A DNA stretch of 64,000 bases from Verrucomicrobiales bacterium (GCA_029213005.1 JARGPI010000021.1:1-64000); one strand, 5' to 3'. Counted from the first letter of the stretch, positions 6,639 to 15,516 are shown. Numbers and translations: made by a program. The notes: a model not told the origin generated them from the sequence alone.

Positions 6639-9600
6639 CTAGCTCTGGTTGATGACGTCGTCGCGGTTTAACAGGGCGTTGATGACCAGGGTCCACGCAC
6701 CGACTGCGATAGGGTCGAGTGATTCGTTGATAGGGAGATCTCCGGTGGAGGCCAGTTTTGCGGCTTCCCCGGGATGGCTTTGATACTGTTGTCTGGCCAT
6801 TTCTGAAAGGGCGACGAGGTCATTGAGATCGGGAGCGGTGGCGGGTCGACCTACGATCCGGAGAAAGGCACGGGAGGCGCGCTGCTGAGAGGTATCATCA
6901 GGAAATTTCGAGATGAGGTACTCTGCGAGCTTGCGAGCCGCTTCGACATGTTGAACATCATTGAGGAGAACGAGGGCTTGCAGCGGGGTGTTGGTTCGTT
7001 CCCGGCGAACGGCGCAATCTTCCCGGCTCGGGGCGTCGAAGGCGGAGAAGGCGGGATGAATCGCGGTTCGTTTCCAAAAAGTATAGACACTGCGGCGGTG
7101 TAGTTTGTCGAGGCTGTCTTGTTTGAACTGATTGGTATTACTACCGGCAAAGGCGACGGTTTTCCAGATGCCGGATGGCTGGTAGGGTTTTACCGAGGGG
7201 CCTCCCTGCGTGCGGTCAAGGATTCCGGAGACGGCAAGGGCCTGATCGCGAATCACTTCGGCATCGAGGCGGCGGCGGGCGCCTCTGGCGAGGTAGCGGT
7301 TCTCGGGATCGAGTTGGATATGTTTTTCGGTTACTTTGGAATCCTGACGATAGGTAGCTGAAGTTACCATAAGGCGGACCAGTGATTTTACATCCCAACC
7401 GGATTCGATAAACTCGGCGGCGAGCCAGTCGAGCAATTCCGGGTGAGTTGGTTTTTCCCCCATGATACCAAAATCTTCTGAAGTCTTGACCAGTCCGGTT
7501 CCAAAGATGCTCTGCCAGATCCGGTTGACGGTGACCCGGGCCGTGAGGGGATGATCGCTCTTGACGAGCCATTTTGCGAGGTCGAGTCGGTCGGCGGTCC
7601 CGTCAGGGTTTAAGGGGGGGAGAACTGCCGGGGTGTCAGCCTTGACTGACGCTCCCCGTTGATCGTATTCGCCCCGGATCAGAACGTGAGCCATGGCGGG
7701 AGTGGGCTCTTCCTTCATGACGAGGGTGGTGGGAGAGCGGGCATAGAGATAGTCCGAACGGGGGCGGGTTTTCCCCAGTTCCAGGGCGAGTTGGATGGAT
7801 TCTTTATCTTCGTTAAACTGGTAGTAGCGAATGGCGAGTTCCTTCTCTTCGGGAGAGAGATCTTTCCAGTCCGGTTTTTTCTCTACCAGTTTCCGCCAGA
7901 CAAATTCGTCGGCGAGGAGTTTTAATTCGTCATCGAGCAGCCAGCGGGAATGAATCCGGAGATCGCTGATACCACCACCTGCAGCAGCGGGAGCAATTTT
8001 GATCGTCTTCGGGAGATGATCCCCAAACTGGTTGGAGATTTTGGTATCGTTACTGCGCCTCACCATACGCCATTCGCCATCGACGAAGAAGGAAAATGAA
8101 GAGGAGGCCTGGCCGCCTGAGTAGCGCACCGCAATTTGCTGCCACGCATTGGGTTTCAGTGGTGTCTCGCTGGGCATAAGCGACTTGGCAGCGGTGCCTT
8201 TTTCGTCGGTGACCGTCATGTCGAAGCCTCCGTTTGCGGCGACTTTGAGAACCCAGCCGGTCCCTTTGGTTTTCTTTTCTTTATCGGCGGCGGCTTGCTG
8301 GCTGAGTAGAGTCATGCCCTTAATGCTGGCGGGAGTTTTGACCCACATCGTGATGGTGACTGGTGATTCGGGAGTAAAGATTTGATCGACGGCGAGATCC
8401 AAACCTCCGTTTTTCGGAAAGAGGAGGCCCCGGTCACCATTGGGATGGTTGGGTGCGGCTTCGGATCCGGGGATTTCTTTACTTCTCGCTCCGCCTTCGA
8501 GAGGTAGGTAAACGGCGAGGTTGTTTTCCGGAACGGGGTGGGGGTTGAGTCGTTCTGCTGCGGGTGTCTGGTTCCACCAGGTCTCTACTTCGCGGGGGCG
8601 GAGTAGATTCAGTTTCTGTTCGATCGCTTTTTGCGTTTGATCGAGCTGATTCCATTCCGCTTCATGTTCAGGAGTCGGCACGACGACAACGGGGAAGGTG
8701 TCGCGCATATTTCCGTCCATTGGTGGATCAGTTGAGTTGTTGAAAAAGGCACCCATTTGATAGAATTCCTTCTGGGAAATGGGATCGTATTTGTGGTCGT
8801 GGCAGGCGGCGCACCCGGCGGTGAGTCCCAGAAAAACGGTCGACATCGTTTCGGTCCGGTCGCTCATATAGCGGACTTTCAGTTCTTCGGGGATGGAACC
8901 ACCTTCGGCCGTGGAGGAATTGTTTCTCACAAATCCGGTGGCGATCAGCTGGGGCTTTGTGGGGTTGGTGAGGAGGTCTCCGGCGAGTTGTTCGATCGCG
9001 AATTGATCGAAGGGCTGGTTTTGGTTGAAAGCGTTGATGACCCAGTCGCGATAGGGCCACATTTCCCGGAAGTTATCGAGGTGCATGCCGTGGGTGTCGC
9101 TGTAGCGGGCGGCATCGAGCCAGAAACGGGCGCGGTGTTCGCCGTAGTGAGTTGAGGCGATCAGTCGATCAACATACTTTTCGTAGGCATCGGGACTGGT
9201 ATCGTCCAGGAAAGTGTTCAATTCCTCTTCGGTGGGGGGCAGGCCGATTAGGTCGAGGGCGGCGCGTCTCGCCAGGGTATATTTATCGGCTTCCGGATTG
9301 GCGGGGATTCCGGCTTCGCGGTGTTTGTTTTTAATAAAGAAATCGATGGGGTTTTTGCCCCAGTTATCGGCGGATTTCCTGACTTCGGGGCGCGCGATGG
9401 TTTCGAAGGCCCAATGGCCGTCCCACTGCGCACCGGAGGCGATCCAGGTTTGGATGAGTTTTTTCTCCCGATCGGTCAGAGCTTTGTGGAAATCTGGCGG
9501 GGGCATCACGGAATCGGGATCGTCTTCGAGGAGGCGGATCACTACCTCGCTGTTTTCGGCGTCGCCGGGTTTGATTGCGTAGTAGCCGCCAAGATCGGCG

Positions 9601-10244
9601 AAGGCTCCTTCCTCGGTATCGAGGCGGAGATCGGCTTTTCGGGATTCGCTATCGGGACCGTGACAATGGAAGCATTTGTCGGCGAGGATGGGACGGATAT
9701 CATTATTAAAATCGACTTCGGCCCCGGTGGTGTGGTTGGCGTTGACAAAGCCGGTGGGCGGGCGCTGCTGGGAGGCGACGACGGGTAGATTGGCGATGAC
9801 TTTTTCGTAATTTTCCTGGGGTGACAGGGTGGGGGCGTTTTCTGTAGTGATGACTTCGGGCCGGGCGTCGGGGGTGTTCGGTTTCAGTAGTGCGCTAACG
9901 ATGGCGAGGAGGATGATCAGGGCGGCGAGTGAAATGTAGGTAAAGCGGCGGGTAGGTTGTGACTTTTCGTTCCTCGGATTAACGGAGAAATCCTTACGGA
10001 TTCCTCTACCCGGGGGATTATCGGACTGTACCCTGTACACTTTTGGATTGTACCCTGTACAGTCTGTGGTAAAGCTTTCACTACTGGCATTGAGCCAGGT
10101 CTCCATCTCGCAATGGTCGAGCCAGAGATCGAGGGCTTCGGGGGAATTTCGTAACAGGTCGTTGAGAATGGTCCGCTCGCTTTCGCGGAGTGGTCTTTCG
10201 ATCTGAATTTTGATCAATTGTTCGATCGTTTTTACTTCCTTCAT
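6639..10244 (-). CDS. Anti-sigma-like domain fused to planctomycete cytochrome c, DUF1549, LamG-like and DUF1553 domains
   Basis: A 1201-residue protein. Residues 1-55 resemble the N-terminal anti-sigma domain of FecR-type proteins (LRESERTILNDLLRNSPEALDLW). A linker follows, then one membrane helix (103-120, ISLAALIILLAIVSALL), so the rest should be periplasmic. A first c-type heme site CFHCH is at 191-195, with MPPPDFH at about 247 as a possible distal ligand. DUF1549 (PSCyt2) starts near 295, with a second heme motif CAACH at 478-482. A LamG-like lectin fold occupies about 590-770, and DUF1553 (PSD1) ends the protein. The gene begins 3 bp after the ECF sigma stop codon, so sigma factor, anti-sigma/enzyme and DUF1501 form one operon. 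The tandem palindrome at 10027-10061 lies inside the linker codons (YRVQ, 70-73). Confidence 0.88.
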   Translation of the reverse strand: MKEVKTIEQLIKIQIERPLRESERTILNDLLRNSPEALDLWLDHCEMETWLNASSESFTTDCTGYNPKVYRVQSDNPPGRGIRKDFSVNPRNEKSQPTRRFTYISLAALIILLAIVSALLKPNTPDARPEVITTENAPTLSPQENYEKVIANLPVVASQQRPPTGFVNANHTTGAEVDFNNDIRPILADKCFHCHGPDSESRKADLRLDTEEGAFADLGGYYAIKPGDAENSEVVIRLLEDDPDSVMPPPDFHKALTDREKKLIQTWIASGAQWDGHWAFETIARPEVRKSADNWGKNPIDFFIKNKHREAGIPANPEADKYTLARRAALDLIGLPPTEEELNTFLDDTSPDAYEKYVDRLIASTHYGEHRARFWLDAARYSDTHGMHLDNFREMWPYRDWVINAFNQNQPFDQFAIEQLAGDLLTNPTKPQLIATGFVRNNSSTAEGGSIPEELKVRYMSDRTETMSTVFLGLTAGCAACHDHKYDPISQKEFYQMGAFFNNSTDPPMDGNMRDTFPVVVVPTPEHEAEWNQLDQTQKAIEQKLNLLRPREVETWWNQTPAAERLNPHPVPENNLAVYLPLEGGARSKEIPGSEAAPNHPNGDRGLLFPKNGGLDLAVDQIFTPESPVTITMWVKTPASIKGMTLLSQQAAADKEKKTKGTGWVLKVAANGGFDMTVTDEKGTAAKSLMPSETPLKPNAWQQIAVRYSGGQASSSFSFFVDGEWRMVRRSNDTKISNQFGDHLPKTIKIAPAAAGGGISDLRIHSRWLLDDELKLLADEFVWRKLVEKKPDWKDLSPEEKELAIRYYQFNEDKESIQLALELGKTRPRSDYLYARSPTTLVMKEEPTPAMAHVLIRGEYDQRGASVKADTPAVLPPLNPDGTADRLDLAKWLVKSDHPLTARVTVNRIWQSIFGTGLVKTSEDFGIMGEKPTHPELLDWLAAEFIESGWDVKSLVRLMVTSATYRQDSKVTEKHIQLDPENRYLARGARRRLDAEVIRDQALAVSGILDRTQGGPSVKPYQPSGIWKTVAFAGSNTNQFKQDSLDKLHRRSVYTFWKRTAIHPAFSAFDAPSREDCAVRRERTNTPLQALVLLNDVQHVEAARKLAEYLISKFPDDTSQQRASRAFLRIVGRPATAPDLNDLVALSEMARQQYQSHPGEAAKLASTGDLPINESLDPIAVGAWTLVINALLNRDDVINQS
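10027..10061. promoter_or_regulatory. Tandem TGTAC-N3-GTACA palindromes, locus 1 (intragenic)
   Basis: Two perfect 13-bp copies, TGTACCCTGTACA at 10027-10039 and at 10049-10061, are 22 bp apart start to start. The 9-bp spacer differs from those at the other two loci, so the palindromes and their spacing are what is conserved. This pair lies about 185-220 bases inside the anti-sigma/cytochrome gene, in the linker between the anti-sigma domain and the membrane helix. Confidence 0.75.
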
Positions 10245-10247
10245 ATC

Positions 10248-10814
10248 TTAAGGCAGTTCGGAAAATGAATCGTGGTCGAGTTCGGCGTGCGATTTGGTCT
10301 TCACGCATTTGATGAGGTTCTGTCGGGCCCGGTAGAGAAGCTGGGCCACTGCGTTGGCTTTGACTCCGTTATCAAGAGCGACGTCTTCCAGCGATTTGCC
10401 TTCGACATAAAACGCTTCGACAAATTTGCGCTGGCGATCGGGCAGGTCTTCGATACAGAGATGGAGGAGGCGGCGTTTGCGAGTTTCCTCTTTTTCGCGC
10501 TCGATGTGGCGGGTTTCCACCATCTTTTCGACATCGGAATCGAGCAGGGGCACGGTGGGTTTCCGGTTTGACTGGCTGATGTGATTTCGGTAGTGATTCC
10601 GGGCGATGGAACACATCCAGGCGACCATATTGGTTCCGGGAGTGTAGGCCCCTTGTTTTTCCCAGGCGGTGATATTGGTGAGCTGGAGGAGATCGTGCGA
10701 ATCGGCCCGATTGCCGGTGAGACGCATCAGGAATCCCAACACAGGAACCTGAGCCAGTCTCAGTTCAGATTCGAATGGATCGCTGTTATCGTTTTTGTTG
10801 GCCAAAACTTTCAC
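10248..10814 (-). CDS. ECF RNA polymerase sigma factor, Rhodopirellula/Verrucomicrobium type
   Basis: The conserved part starts around NDNSDPFESELRLAQVPVLGFLMRLTGNRADSHDLLQ (region 2), with AYTPGTNMVAWMCSIARNHYRNHI (region 2.3/2.4), and ends with the region 4 helix-turn-helix LPDRQRKFVEAFYVEGKSLEDVALDNGVKANAVAQLLYRARQNL. These fit the PVC-specific ECF family (TIGR02989-like). The frame is open to a GTG at 10913, but the extra residues are not conserved in kind; I chose the GTG at 10814 (a TTG at 10805 is also possible). The next gene carries an anti-sigma-like domain, so this factor is probably held inactive at the membrane and released by an envelope or substrate signal. Its promoter targets are unknown. 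Confidence 0.85.
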   Translation of the reverse strand: MKVLANKNDNSDPFESELRLAQVPVLGFLMRLTGNRADSHDLLQLTNITAWEKQGAYTPGTNMVAWMCSIARNHYRNHISQSNRKPTVPLLDSDVEKMVETRHIEREKEETRKRRLLHLCIEDLPDRQRKFVEAFYVEGKSLEDVALDNGVKANAVAQLLYRARQNLIKCVKTKSHAELDHDSFSELP

Positions 10815-10924
10815 TTCTAAAAGGGGAATGTGACGAAATGAAAAAAAATTACGGGAAATTGTTCGAAAGCCTGAACGGGGAGATCCCCGATTGATTTCCC
10901 GGGCTTTGAGCACGAGTTTTCCGG

Positions 10925-11368
10925 ATGGAACCTAGTGATCCCTTTTTCCCGGGGTGGGTAATTGCTCTCATCGTCGGGTTTTTCCTCATAATTTTCCCTG
11001 CGATTTGGTGTTTTGTCTGCTTTTTGATCAGCGCAATAGGGGGATGGGGGCGCCTCGCGAAACGATTCGCGACTGAGGAAGTACCGAAGGAAGCGGTGAC
11101 CAAAAAAAGGATATCCGGTCGGGTCGGGGTGGCGAATTACAACCGGGTGTTGACCCTGCATTTTACGAAAGCGGGATTTTTTATGGAGGTGATGCCGCTG
11201 TTCCGGGTGGGGCATCCGCGACTCTTTATCCCATGGTCGGAGGTATCGGGAGTTCACTCGGAACGGTTCTTCGGGATAGAAATGGAAAAGATCAAGATCG
11301 GTGACCCGACGGTGGCGACGCTTTACCTTCGGAAAGATCTTCTCGGTGATGAATTTAAACCTGCCTGA
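10925..11368 (+). CDS. Hypothetical membrane protein
   Basis: A 147-residue protein I do not recognise. One strong hydrophobic segment, VIALIVGFFLIIFPAIWCFVCFLI (~residues 12-35), is followed by a soluble basic C-terminal part of beta character (GVANYNRVLTLHFTKAGFFMEVMPLFRVGHPRLFIPWSEVSGV). The latter resembles small PH-like/YdbT-type membrane-associated domains, but only weakly. It is divergent from the ECF sigma gene, and its stop is 8 bp before the phosphoesterase start, so the two may be co-transcribed. Confidence 0.65.
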   Translation: MEPSDPFFPGWVIALIVGFFLIIFPAIWCFVCFLISAIGGWGRLAKRFATEEVPKEAVTKKRISGRVGVANYNRVLTLHFTKAGFFMEVMPLFRVGHPRLFIPWSEVSGVHSERFFGIEMEKIKIGDPTVATLYLRKDLLGDEFKPA

Positions 11369-11376
11369 TTCCGAAA

Positions 11377-12009
11377 ATGAGAGTGGTTTGTATCAGTGAT
11401 ACCCACGGGATGCACCGGCGGATGGATCATTTGATTCCGGACGGCGATTTGCTGCTTCACGCCGGGGATGTCACGAAGAACGGGAAAATAGAGGATCTGG
11501 CGGCGGTCGAGGCGTTCTTTCGGGAGCAGCCCCATCCTCATAAGGTGTTCACGCCGGGGAATCACGACTGGATTTTCCAGGATGAACCGGTGAAAGCCTG
11601 TGAAATGGTGCCTTCAGCCATTTGTCTGATCGATCAGGGCATCGAAATCGAGGGGGTGAAGATTTGGGGCAGCCCCTGGCAGCCGGAGTTTCACAACTGG
11701 GCGTTCAATTTACCGCCGGGAGAGGCTTTGGCGGAGAAATGGCGTTTGATCCCGCCTGATACCGACATTTTGCTGACCCACACGCCTCCGGCTGATATTC
11801 TGGACCGTTGCAAGAACGGGGAACACAAGGGGTGTCGTGATCTGGCGGCCCGGCTCCGGGAAATTTCCCCGCTTTTGAACGTTTTTGGTCACATTCACGA
11901 GGCGTACGGGCAAGAGACTCATGGAAACACGAAATTCGTAAACGCTTCGATTTGTAATCTCGGTTATCGTCCGGTAAATCCACCGATCGTGGTTGATTTG
12001 GCGGAATGA
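11377..12009 (+). CDS. Calcineurin-like metallophosphoesterase
   Basis: A 210-residue protein with the full metallophosphoesterase motif set: D8-x-H10 (ISDTHG), GD31V, GNH63D64, H135 in LLTHTPP and GH172IH174EAYG. The arrangement resembles the MPPED/239FB-type phosphodiesterases that hydrolyse phosphomonoesters or cyclic nucleotides with two metal ions. There is no signal peptide, so it acts in the cytoplasm. The substrate is unknown. It follows a small membrane protein by 8 bp and precedes rpsU by 94 bp. Confidence 0.87.
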   Translation: MRVVCISDTHGMHRRMDHLIPDGDLLLHAGDVTKNGKIEDLAAVEAFFREQPHPHKVFTPGNHDWIFQDEPVKACEMVPSAICLIDQGIEIEGVKIWGSPWQPEFHNWAFNLPPGEALAEKWRLIPPDTDILLTHTPPADILDRCKNGEHKGCRDLAARLREISPLLNVFGHIHEAYGQETHGNTKFVNASICNLGYRPVNPPIVVDLAE

Positions 12010-12103
12010 CACCTTGACATTTCGGTGGTTGATCAGTAGATTCCGCGTTTCTTGCCAGTTAGGCTTTGAAGCTATTAAAAAACAGAAAGACAACACTATT
12101 GTG

Positions 12104-12343
12104 ATGCCGGAAGTAGATGTAAAAAAGGGAGAGTCGATTGATCGTGCTCTCAAACGCCTGAAAGGGAAAATGGAAACCGAAGGAATTCTCGAAGAGATGC
12201 GTCGTCTTCGTGCTTTCGAAACTCCAACTCAAAAGGCGAAGCGCAAAGCCCGCTCCAACGCTAAGAAGAATCGTAATCGCGTTCGTTTTACTTTGGCCGA
12301 TCCCAAGCCTCCAAGAGGTGAAGAGGAGAAGTCTTCTTCCTAA
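12104..12343 (+). CDS. rpsU: 30S ribosomal protein bS21
   Basis: A 79-residue protein: MPEVDVKKGESIDRALKRL, then MRRLRAFETPTQKAKRKARSNAKK and a short acidic, serine-rich tail. The paired N-terminal strand, two basic helices and the RRRxFExPTxKxxRK-type core are diagnostic of S21, which helps mRNA binding at initiation. The ATG at 12104 gives the family start; the frame is open further up, and those residues are not S21. No Shine-Dalgarno sequence is evident. A strong terminator follows. The tail is slightly longer than in E. coli. Confidence 0.93.
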   Translation: MPEVDVKKGESIDRALKRLKGKMETEGILEEMRRLRAFETPTQKAKRKARSNAKKNRNRVRFTLADPKPPRGEEEKSSS

Positions 12344-12376
12344 AAACTTTTCCAATAGCTTCTAAAAAAGACTTTT

Positions 12377-12405
12377 AAGGCAACGGGTTACCGTTGCCTT
12401 TTTTG
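12377..12405 (+). terminator. Rho-independent terminator of rpsU
   Basis: A perfect 10-bp stem AAGGCAACGG / CCGTTGCCTT with a GTTA loop, and a run of six Ts spanning the end of the stem and the bases after it. It stands 34 bp after the rpsU stop. Confidence 0.93.
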
Positions 12406-12441
12406 TTGGAAATTACGCTGGATTCAGACTAAAGCAGAGGC

Positions 12442-13554
12442 ATGTCGAATCCAGAATATTTCGTAGTTTCACGTGACCAGCACGAAGCTCTCGTTTCAGC
12501 CGCTTATCAGCATCGCGGGTTTGATGCGGCAGAATCAATTTCCGCCGCGAGAATGTGTTCCGAAGCGTCCTGGCACGGGATTCGTACCCACAATGCGCTG
12601 AAGGCTCTGCATCTCGATGAGCTGTTCGGAAGTGGCGGCGGTGGCTGTGTTCCCGGGGCCAAAATCGAGCGAATCGGGACCAAATTTGCGGCTACCCAGG
12701 CCTGGAATGCCAATTTGAAACTGGGGCAGGCCGTGGCATGTGAAGCGATGGAAACCTGTATCCAGCTCGCCGATGAATTCGGAACCGGAACCGTGGCCGT
12801 GGACAACGCGTTTCACTACCTCTGGGGCGGCGGTTATGTGATGGATGCCGCAAAGCGCGGTTACATCGCCTACACCAACTGCACCTCAACTTTGGCCGAA
12901 GTGGTGCCTTTTGGCGGTAAATTTCCCACCCTCGGGACCAATCCTCACAGTTGGGGATTTCCCACGACTGACGCAGTGGGGTATCCGGTCGTGATCGACT
13001 GGGCGACCTCTGAGATCGCGATGGGCAAAGTTGAGCAATACAAGCGGGAGAACAAGAAGCTCGAAGCCAAATTCGGAGTTGATGAAAACGGCCAGCCGAC
13101 TGATGACCCGTTTGCAGTCAAAGCGTTGATGCCTTTTGGTCGTCACAAAGGTTACGGGCTTGGTTTGCTGAATGAACTTTACGGAGCCGCGATCGGGGGA
13201 TCGTTGCCCACGCTGCGGGGCCGCGCTGAAAAAGCGGAAGGAACCGGAGAAAAGACCACGTCGGCGTTTTACTTTCAGGTGACTCATCCCGATGCGATTT
13301 CCGGAGCTGCTTTCTCGAAAGGGCGCTCTCAGGCAGAGAATATTTCAGCCGTGGTTCAGGACGTTCTCGGCCATGGGAATGAGAATTGTATGCTTCCCGG
13401 AACGATTGAGGCGAACAATGCCAAGCTCAGCGAAAAAGCCGGTGGACTGCTTTTCACGGCAGCGGAGGTGAAGGGATTTATCGAGCTGGCGGAAGAGTGC
13501 GGGCTTGATGCGAGTGACTGGGATCAGGCCAAACTGCCGACTTTCAGCGCTTAA
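12442..13554 (+). CDS. Ldh2-family malate/L-lactate/ureidoglycolate dehydrogenase-like oxidoreductase
   Basis: A 370-residue protein of the NAD(P)-dependent Ldh_2 family. Supporting motifs are VPFGGKFPTLGTNPHSWGFPT (nucleotide-binding face, commonly GTNPIAFAxPT) and MPFGRHKGYGLGLLNELYG near residue 235. The family's catalytic SHG appears as RTH50N, with the histidine kept and the glycine replaced. Members reduce 2-oxoacids or oxidise 2-hydroxyacids such as malate, lactate, ureidoglycolate or 2,3-diketo-L-gulonate; the substrate cannot be assigned. It stands alone after the rpsU terminator, with the globin gene 11 bp downstream probably in the same transcript. Confidence 0.88.
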   Translation: MSNPEYFVVSRDQHEALVSAAYQHRGFDAAESISAARMCSEASWHGIRTHNALKALHLDELFGSGGGGCVPGAKIERIGTKFAATQAWNANLKLGQAVACEAMETCIQLADEFGTGTVAVDNAFHYLWGGGYVMDAAKRGYIAYTNCTSTLAEVVPFGGKFPTLGTNPHSWGFPTTDAVGYPVVIDWATSEIAMGKVEQYKRENKKLEAKFGVDENGQPTDDPFAVKALMPFGRHKGYGLGLLNELYGAAIGGSLPTLRGRAEKAEGTGEKTTSAFYFQVTHPDAISGAAFSKGRSQAENISAVVQDVLGHGNENCMLPGTIEANNAKLSEKAGGLLFTAAEVKGFIELAEECGLDASDWDQAKLPTFSA

Positions 13555-13565
13555 ACTGATTTCTG

Positions 13566-13934
13566 ATGGAAGTCATCGAACAACTGGGCGAGCAAGGCAT
13601 CGCTGACCTTGCCGCCGCGTTTTACCGGAGGATGCGCACCGACGATTTGGTGGGTGCGATGTATCCGCCGGATGATTGGGAAGGCGCGGAAGAAAGGTTT
13701 CGCGACTTTTTGATTTTCCGGTTCGGTGGCTCCCAGAAGTATATCGAAGAGCGGGGGCATCCCAGGTTGAGGATGCGCCACATGCCTTTCAAAGTGGATA
13801 TCGCAGCGCGGGATCGGTGGCTCGAGATCATGAGCGCTTCGATGGACGAAATGGAAGTCCCGTCCCCCAGCCGGGAAAATCTCGAAGCTTTCTTCGCGCA
13901 GATCGCTGATTTTATGCGGAATACGGAAGGGTAG
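13566..13934 (+). CDS. Group 2 truncated hemoglobin
   Basis: A 122-residue 2-over-2 globin. The proximal heme histidine is H72 in GHPRLRMRHMPF, W85 in RDRWLEIM is the group 2 G8 tryptophan, and MYPPDDWEGAEERFRDFLI plus the Gly pair in RFGGSQKY complete the trHb2 signature. Group 2 globins bind O2 or NO and protect against nitrosative stress or supply oxygen. It follows the dehydrogenase by 11 bp. Complete in length. Confidence 0.9.
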   Translation: MEVIEQLGEQGIADLAAAFYRRMRTDDLVGAMYPPDDWEGAEERFRDFLIFRFGGSQKYIEERGHPRLRMRHMPFKVDIAARDRWLEIMSASMDEMEVPSPSRENLEAFFAQIADFMRNTEG

Positions 13935-13964
13935 GCTGATTGTGAGTCGTTTTTTGGGGGAGGA

Positions 13965-14005
13965 GAGGTTGCCGGGCAACGTGGTAGCAACCTCCTTTGG
14001 AGGTT
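13965..14005. terminator. Overlapping hairpins between convergent globin and sulfatase genes
   Basis: Two mutually exclusive hairpins: GAGGTTGC/GCAACCTC (13965-13972 with 13987-13994) and AACCTCC-TTT-GGAGGTT (13989-14005) followed by TTC. Their place between two convergent genes suggests a bidirectional terminator. No strong T-run is present. Confidence 0.55.
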
Positions 14006-14030
14006 TTCGTTGGTTGGGGGCTCCTGCCCG

Positions 14031-15476
14031 TTACTGCTTTTTCGCTCCTTTATTGCCTTTATTGCCTTTATTGCCGCCTTTCTTTTTGCCGTTTTTGGCG
14101 GAGCGGGTCAGGGCGAGGGCTTCGGTTTCGAGGCCTTTGTCTCCCTGCGATTCCATCCATCGGTCAAGCTCGGCGGAAAGTTCGCTTTTTACTTCGGCGA
14201 GTTCAGCGGCCTCAATCAAATTATTGAGGCAGTGAGGATCTGATACCACATCGTAAAGTTCTTCGGCGGGTCGATAGGAGTATTTCCGGGTCATCGCCTC
14301 GGCGTGATTATCTCCTGCTTGTGCCTTGGTGACCCAAGACTCCCAGAAATTGATTTTGTCACCGCCCGCCCGGGTCACTGCATTGGTGAATTTGGTATCG
14401 GGATTCAGGTTTCGGATGTAGCGATGGGTTTTGGTGCCGCAGGAGCGGATTCCGAAATTTTTGGAGCCGTTAATAATGCCCCGGGTGGTCTGGATGCCGT
14501 AAGTGTAGGTCTTATGCTCTTTCGCTTCGCCGGTAAGCACCTTGAGGAATGACTTTCCGTCCATCGTATCCGGGACCGACAGGCCGGCTGCATCCAGAAA
14601 GGTGGGAGCGACATCGACATATTCGACGAGGGCATCGGATGTGGTGCCCGGTGCGATTTTTCCGGGCCAGCGCGCCAGCATTCCGGAGGTGAGCCCTAGC
14701 TCAAAACAAGTCCATTTCGCAAAAGGAAAGCCCGAACCCTGTTCCGACACAATAAATACGAGGGTATTGTCAGATAGCCCATGCTTTTCAATCAAATCCA
14801 GAAGTGCTCCGCACTGCGCATCGTAGTAGGTGATCTCGGCGAGGTATTTGGAGTAGGCTTCGCGGGTTTTCCCGGTATCAACCCAGGATGGCGGAAGCTT
14901 CAAGGATTCGGGGGGATAGGCCGACGGGTCGCCCATAGTGTAGGGCGTGTGGGGTTCGTTTGAGCAGGCGAAGAGGCAGAAAGGATTGCCGTTTTCTTTA
15001 GATTCAGTAATCAGAGAGTCGAGTTTGGGGTAGGGATTTTCCGCCGCGGGATCGTTGGCTTTAAAATCGTTGGAATACTCAAAGGGAAAAGACTCCCGGG
15101 GAGCGATGTGAGTTTTCCCGGAGAGAGCGACCCGGTATCCTCCGTCTTTCAGGTAGTGGGCGATGGATTTTGTGCCCGGGTAGACCATGGTGTGATTCGG
15201 CCAGGCTCCGGATTTTACCGGATAGATCCCGGTATAGATATTGTGCCGGGTGGGGGAGCACATCGGCGCAGCCTGGAAACAACGGGTAAATTTTACTCCC
15301 TGTTTCGCAAACTCGTTGAGATTCGGAGTTTTAGCCTGGCCACCGTAGACTTCCCAATCGAGATAGGTGCAGTCGTCCGCAATCATGAAAACCAGGTTCG
15401 GTTTTTCCGCTTTGGCAAAAGGGACAAAAAACAGGAGGGCAATCGGTAGGAGAATACAAAAAGGCTTTCGAATCAT
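14031..15476 (-). CDS. Secreted formylglycine-dependent sulfatase
   Basis: A 481-residue arylsulfatase-family protein. A signal peptide (residues 1-23, FCILLPIALLFFVPFAKA) precedes the metal-binding D34-D35 (VFMIADD). C73-SPTR is the sulfatase signature in which the cysteine becomes formylglycine, so a maturase is needed elsewhere in the genome. GKTH and the VSEQGSGFPFAKW region fit the second half of the active site. I chose the ATG at 15476 because it starts the signal peptide. It probably removes sulfate from polysaccharide in the periplasm or outside the cell. The C-terminus is a Lys/Gly/Asn tail with a (GNK)3 repeat. It shares an operon with the secreted protein 40 bp upstream. Confidence 0.92.
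   Translation of the reverse strand: MIRKPFCILLPIALLFFVPFAKAEKPNLVFMIADDCTYLDWEVYGGQAKTPNLNEFAKQGVKFTRCFQAAPMCSPTRHNIYTGIYPVKSGAWPNHTMVYPGTKSIAHYLKDGGYRVALSGKTHIAPRESFPFEYSNDFKANDPAAENPYPKLDSLITESKENGNPFCLFACSNEPHTPYTMGDPSAYPPESLKLPPSWVDTGKTREAYSKYLAEITYYDAQCGALLDLIEKHGLSDNTLVFIVSEQGSGFPFAKWTCFELGLTSGMLARWPGKIAPGTTSDALVEYVDVAPTFLDAAGLSVPDTMDGKSFLKVLTGEAKEHKTYTYGIQTTRGIINGSKNFGIRSCGTKTHRYIRNLNPDTKFTNAVTRAGGDKINFWESWVTKAQAGDNHAEAMTRKYSYRPAEELYDVVSDPHCLNNLIEAAELAEVKSELSAELDRWMESQGDKGLETEALALTRSAKNGKKKGGNKGNKGNKGAKKQ
14047..14073. repeat. Three perfect 9-bp tandem units in the sulfatase tail
   Basis: CCTTTATTG is repeated three times without error and encodes (GNK)3 in the basic tail of the sulfatase. 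Slippage here would change tail length in steps of three residues without shifting the frame. Confidence 0.85.
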
Positions 15477-15516
15477 GATGATGACGTTGTAACACAAAAT
15501 GCCGGAGTCAGGAACG

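Noticed and set aside
10027..10061. CRISPR or telomere-like repeat
   Set aside because: Only two 13-bp units per locus with 9-bp spacers; this is far too short for CRISPR and the spacing fits protein binding better.
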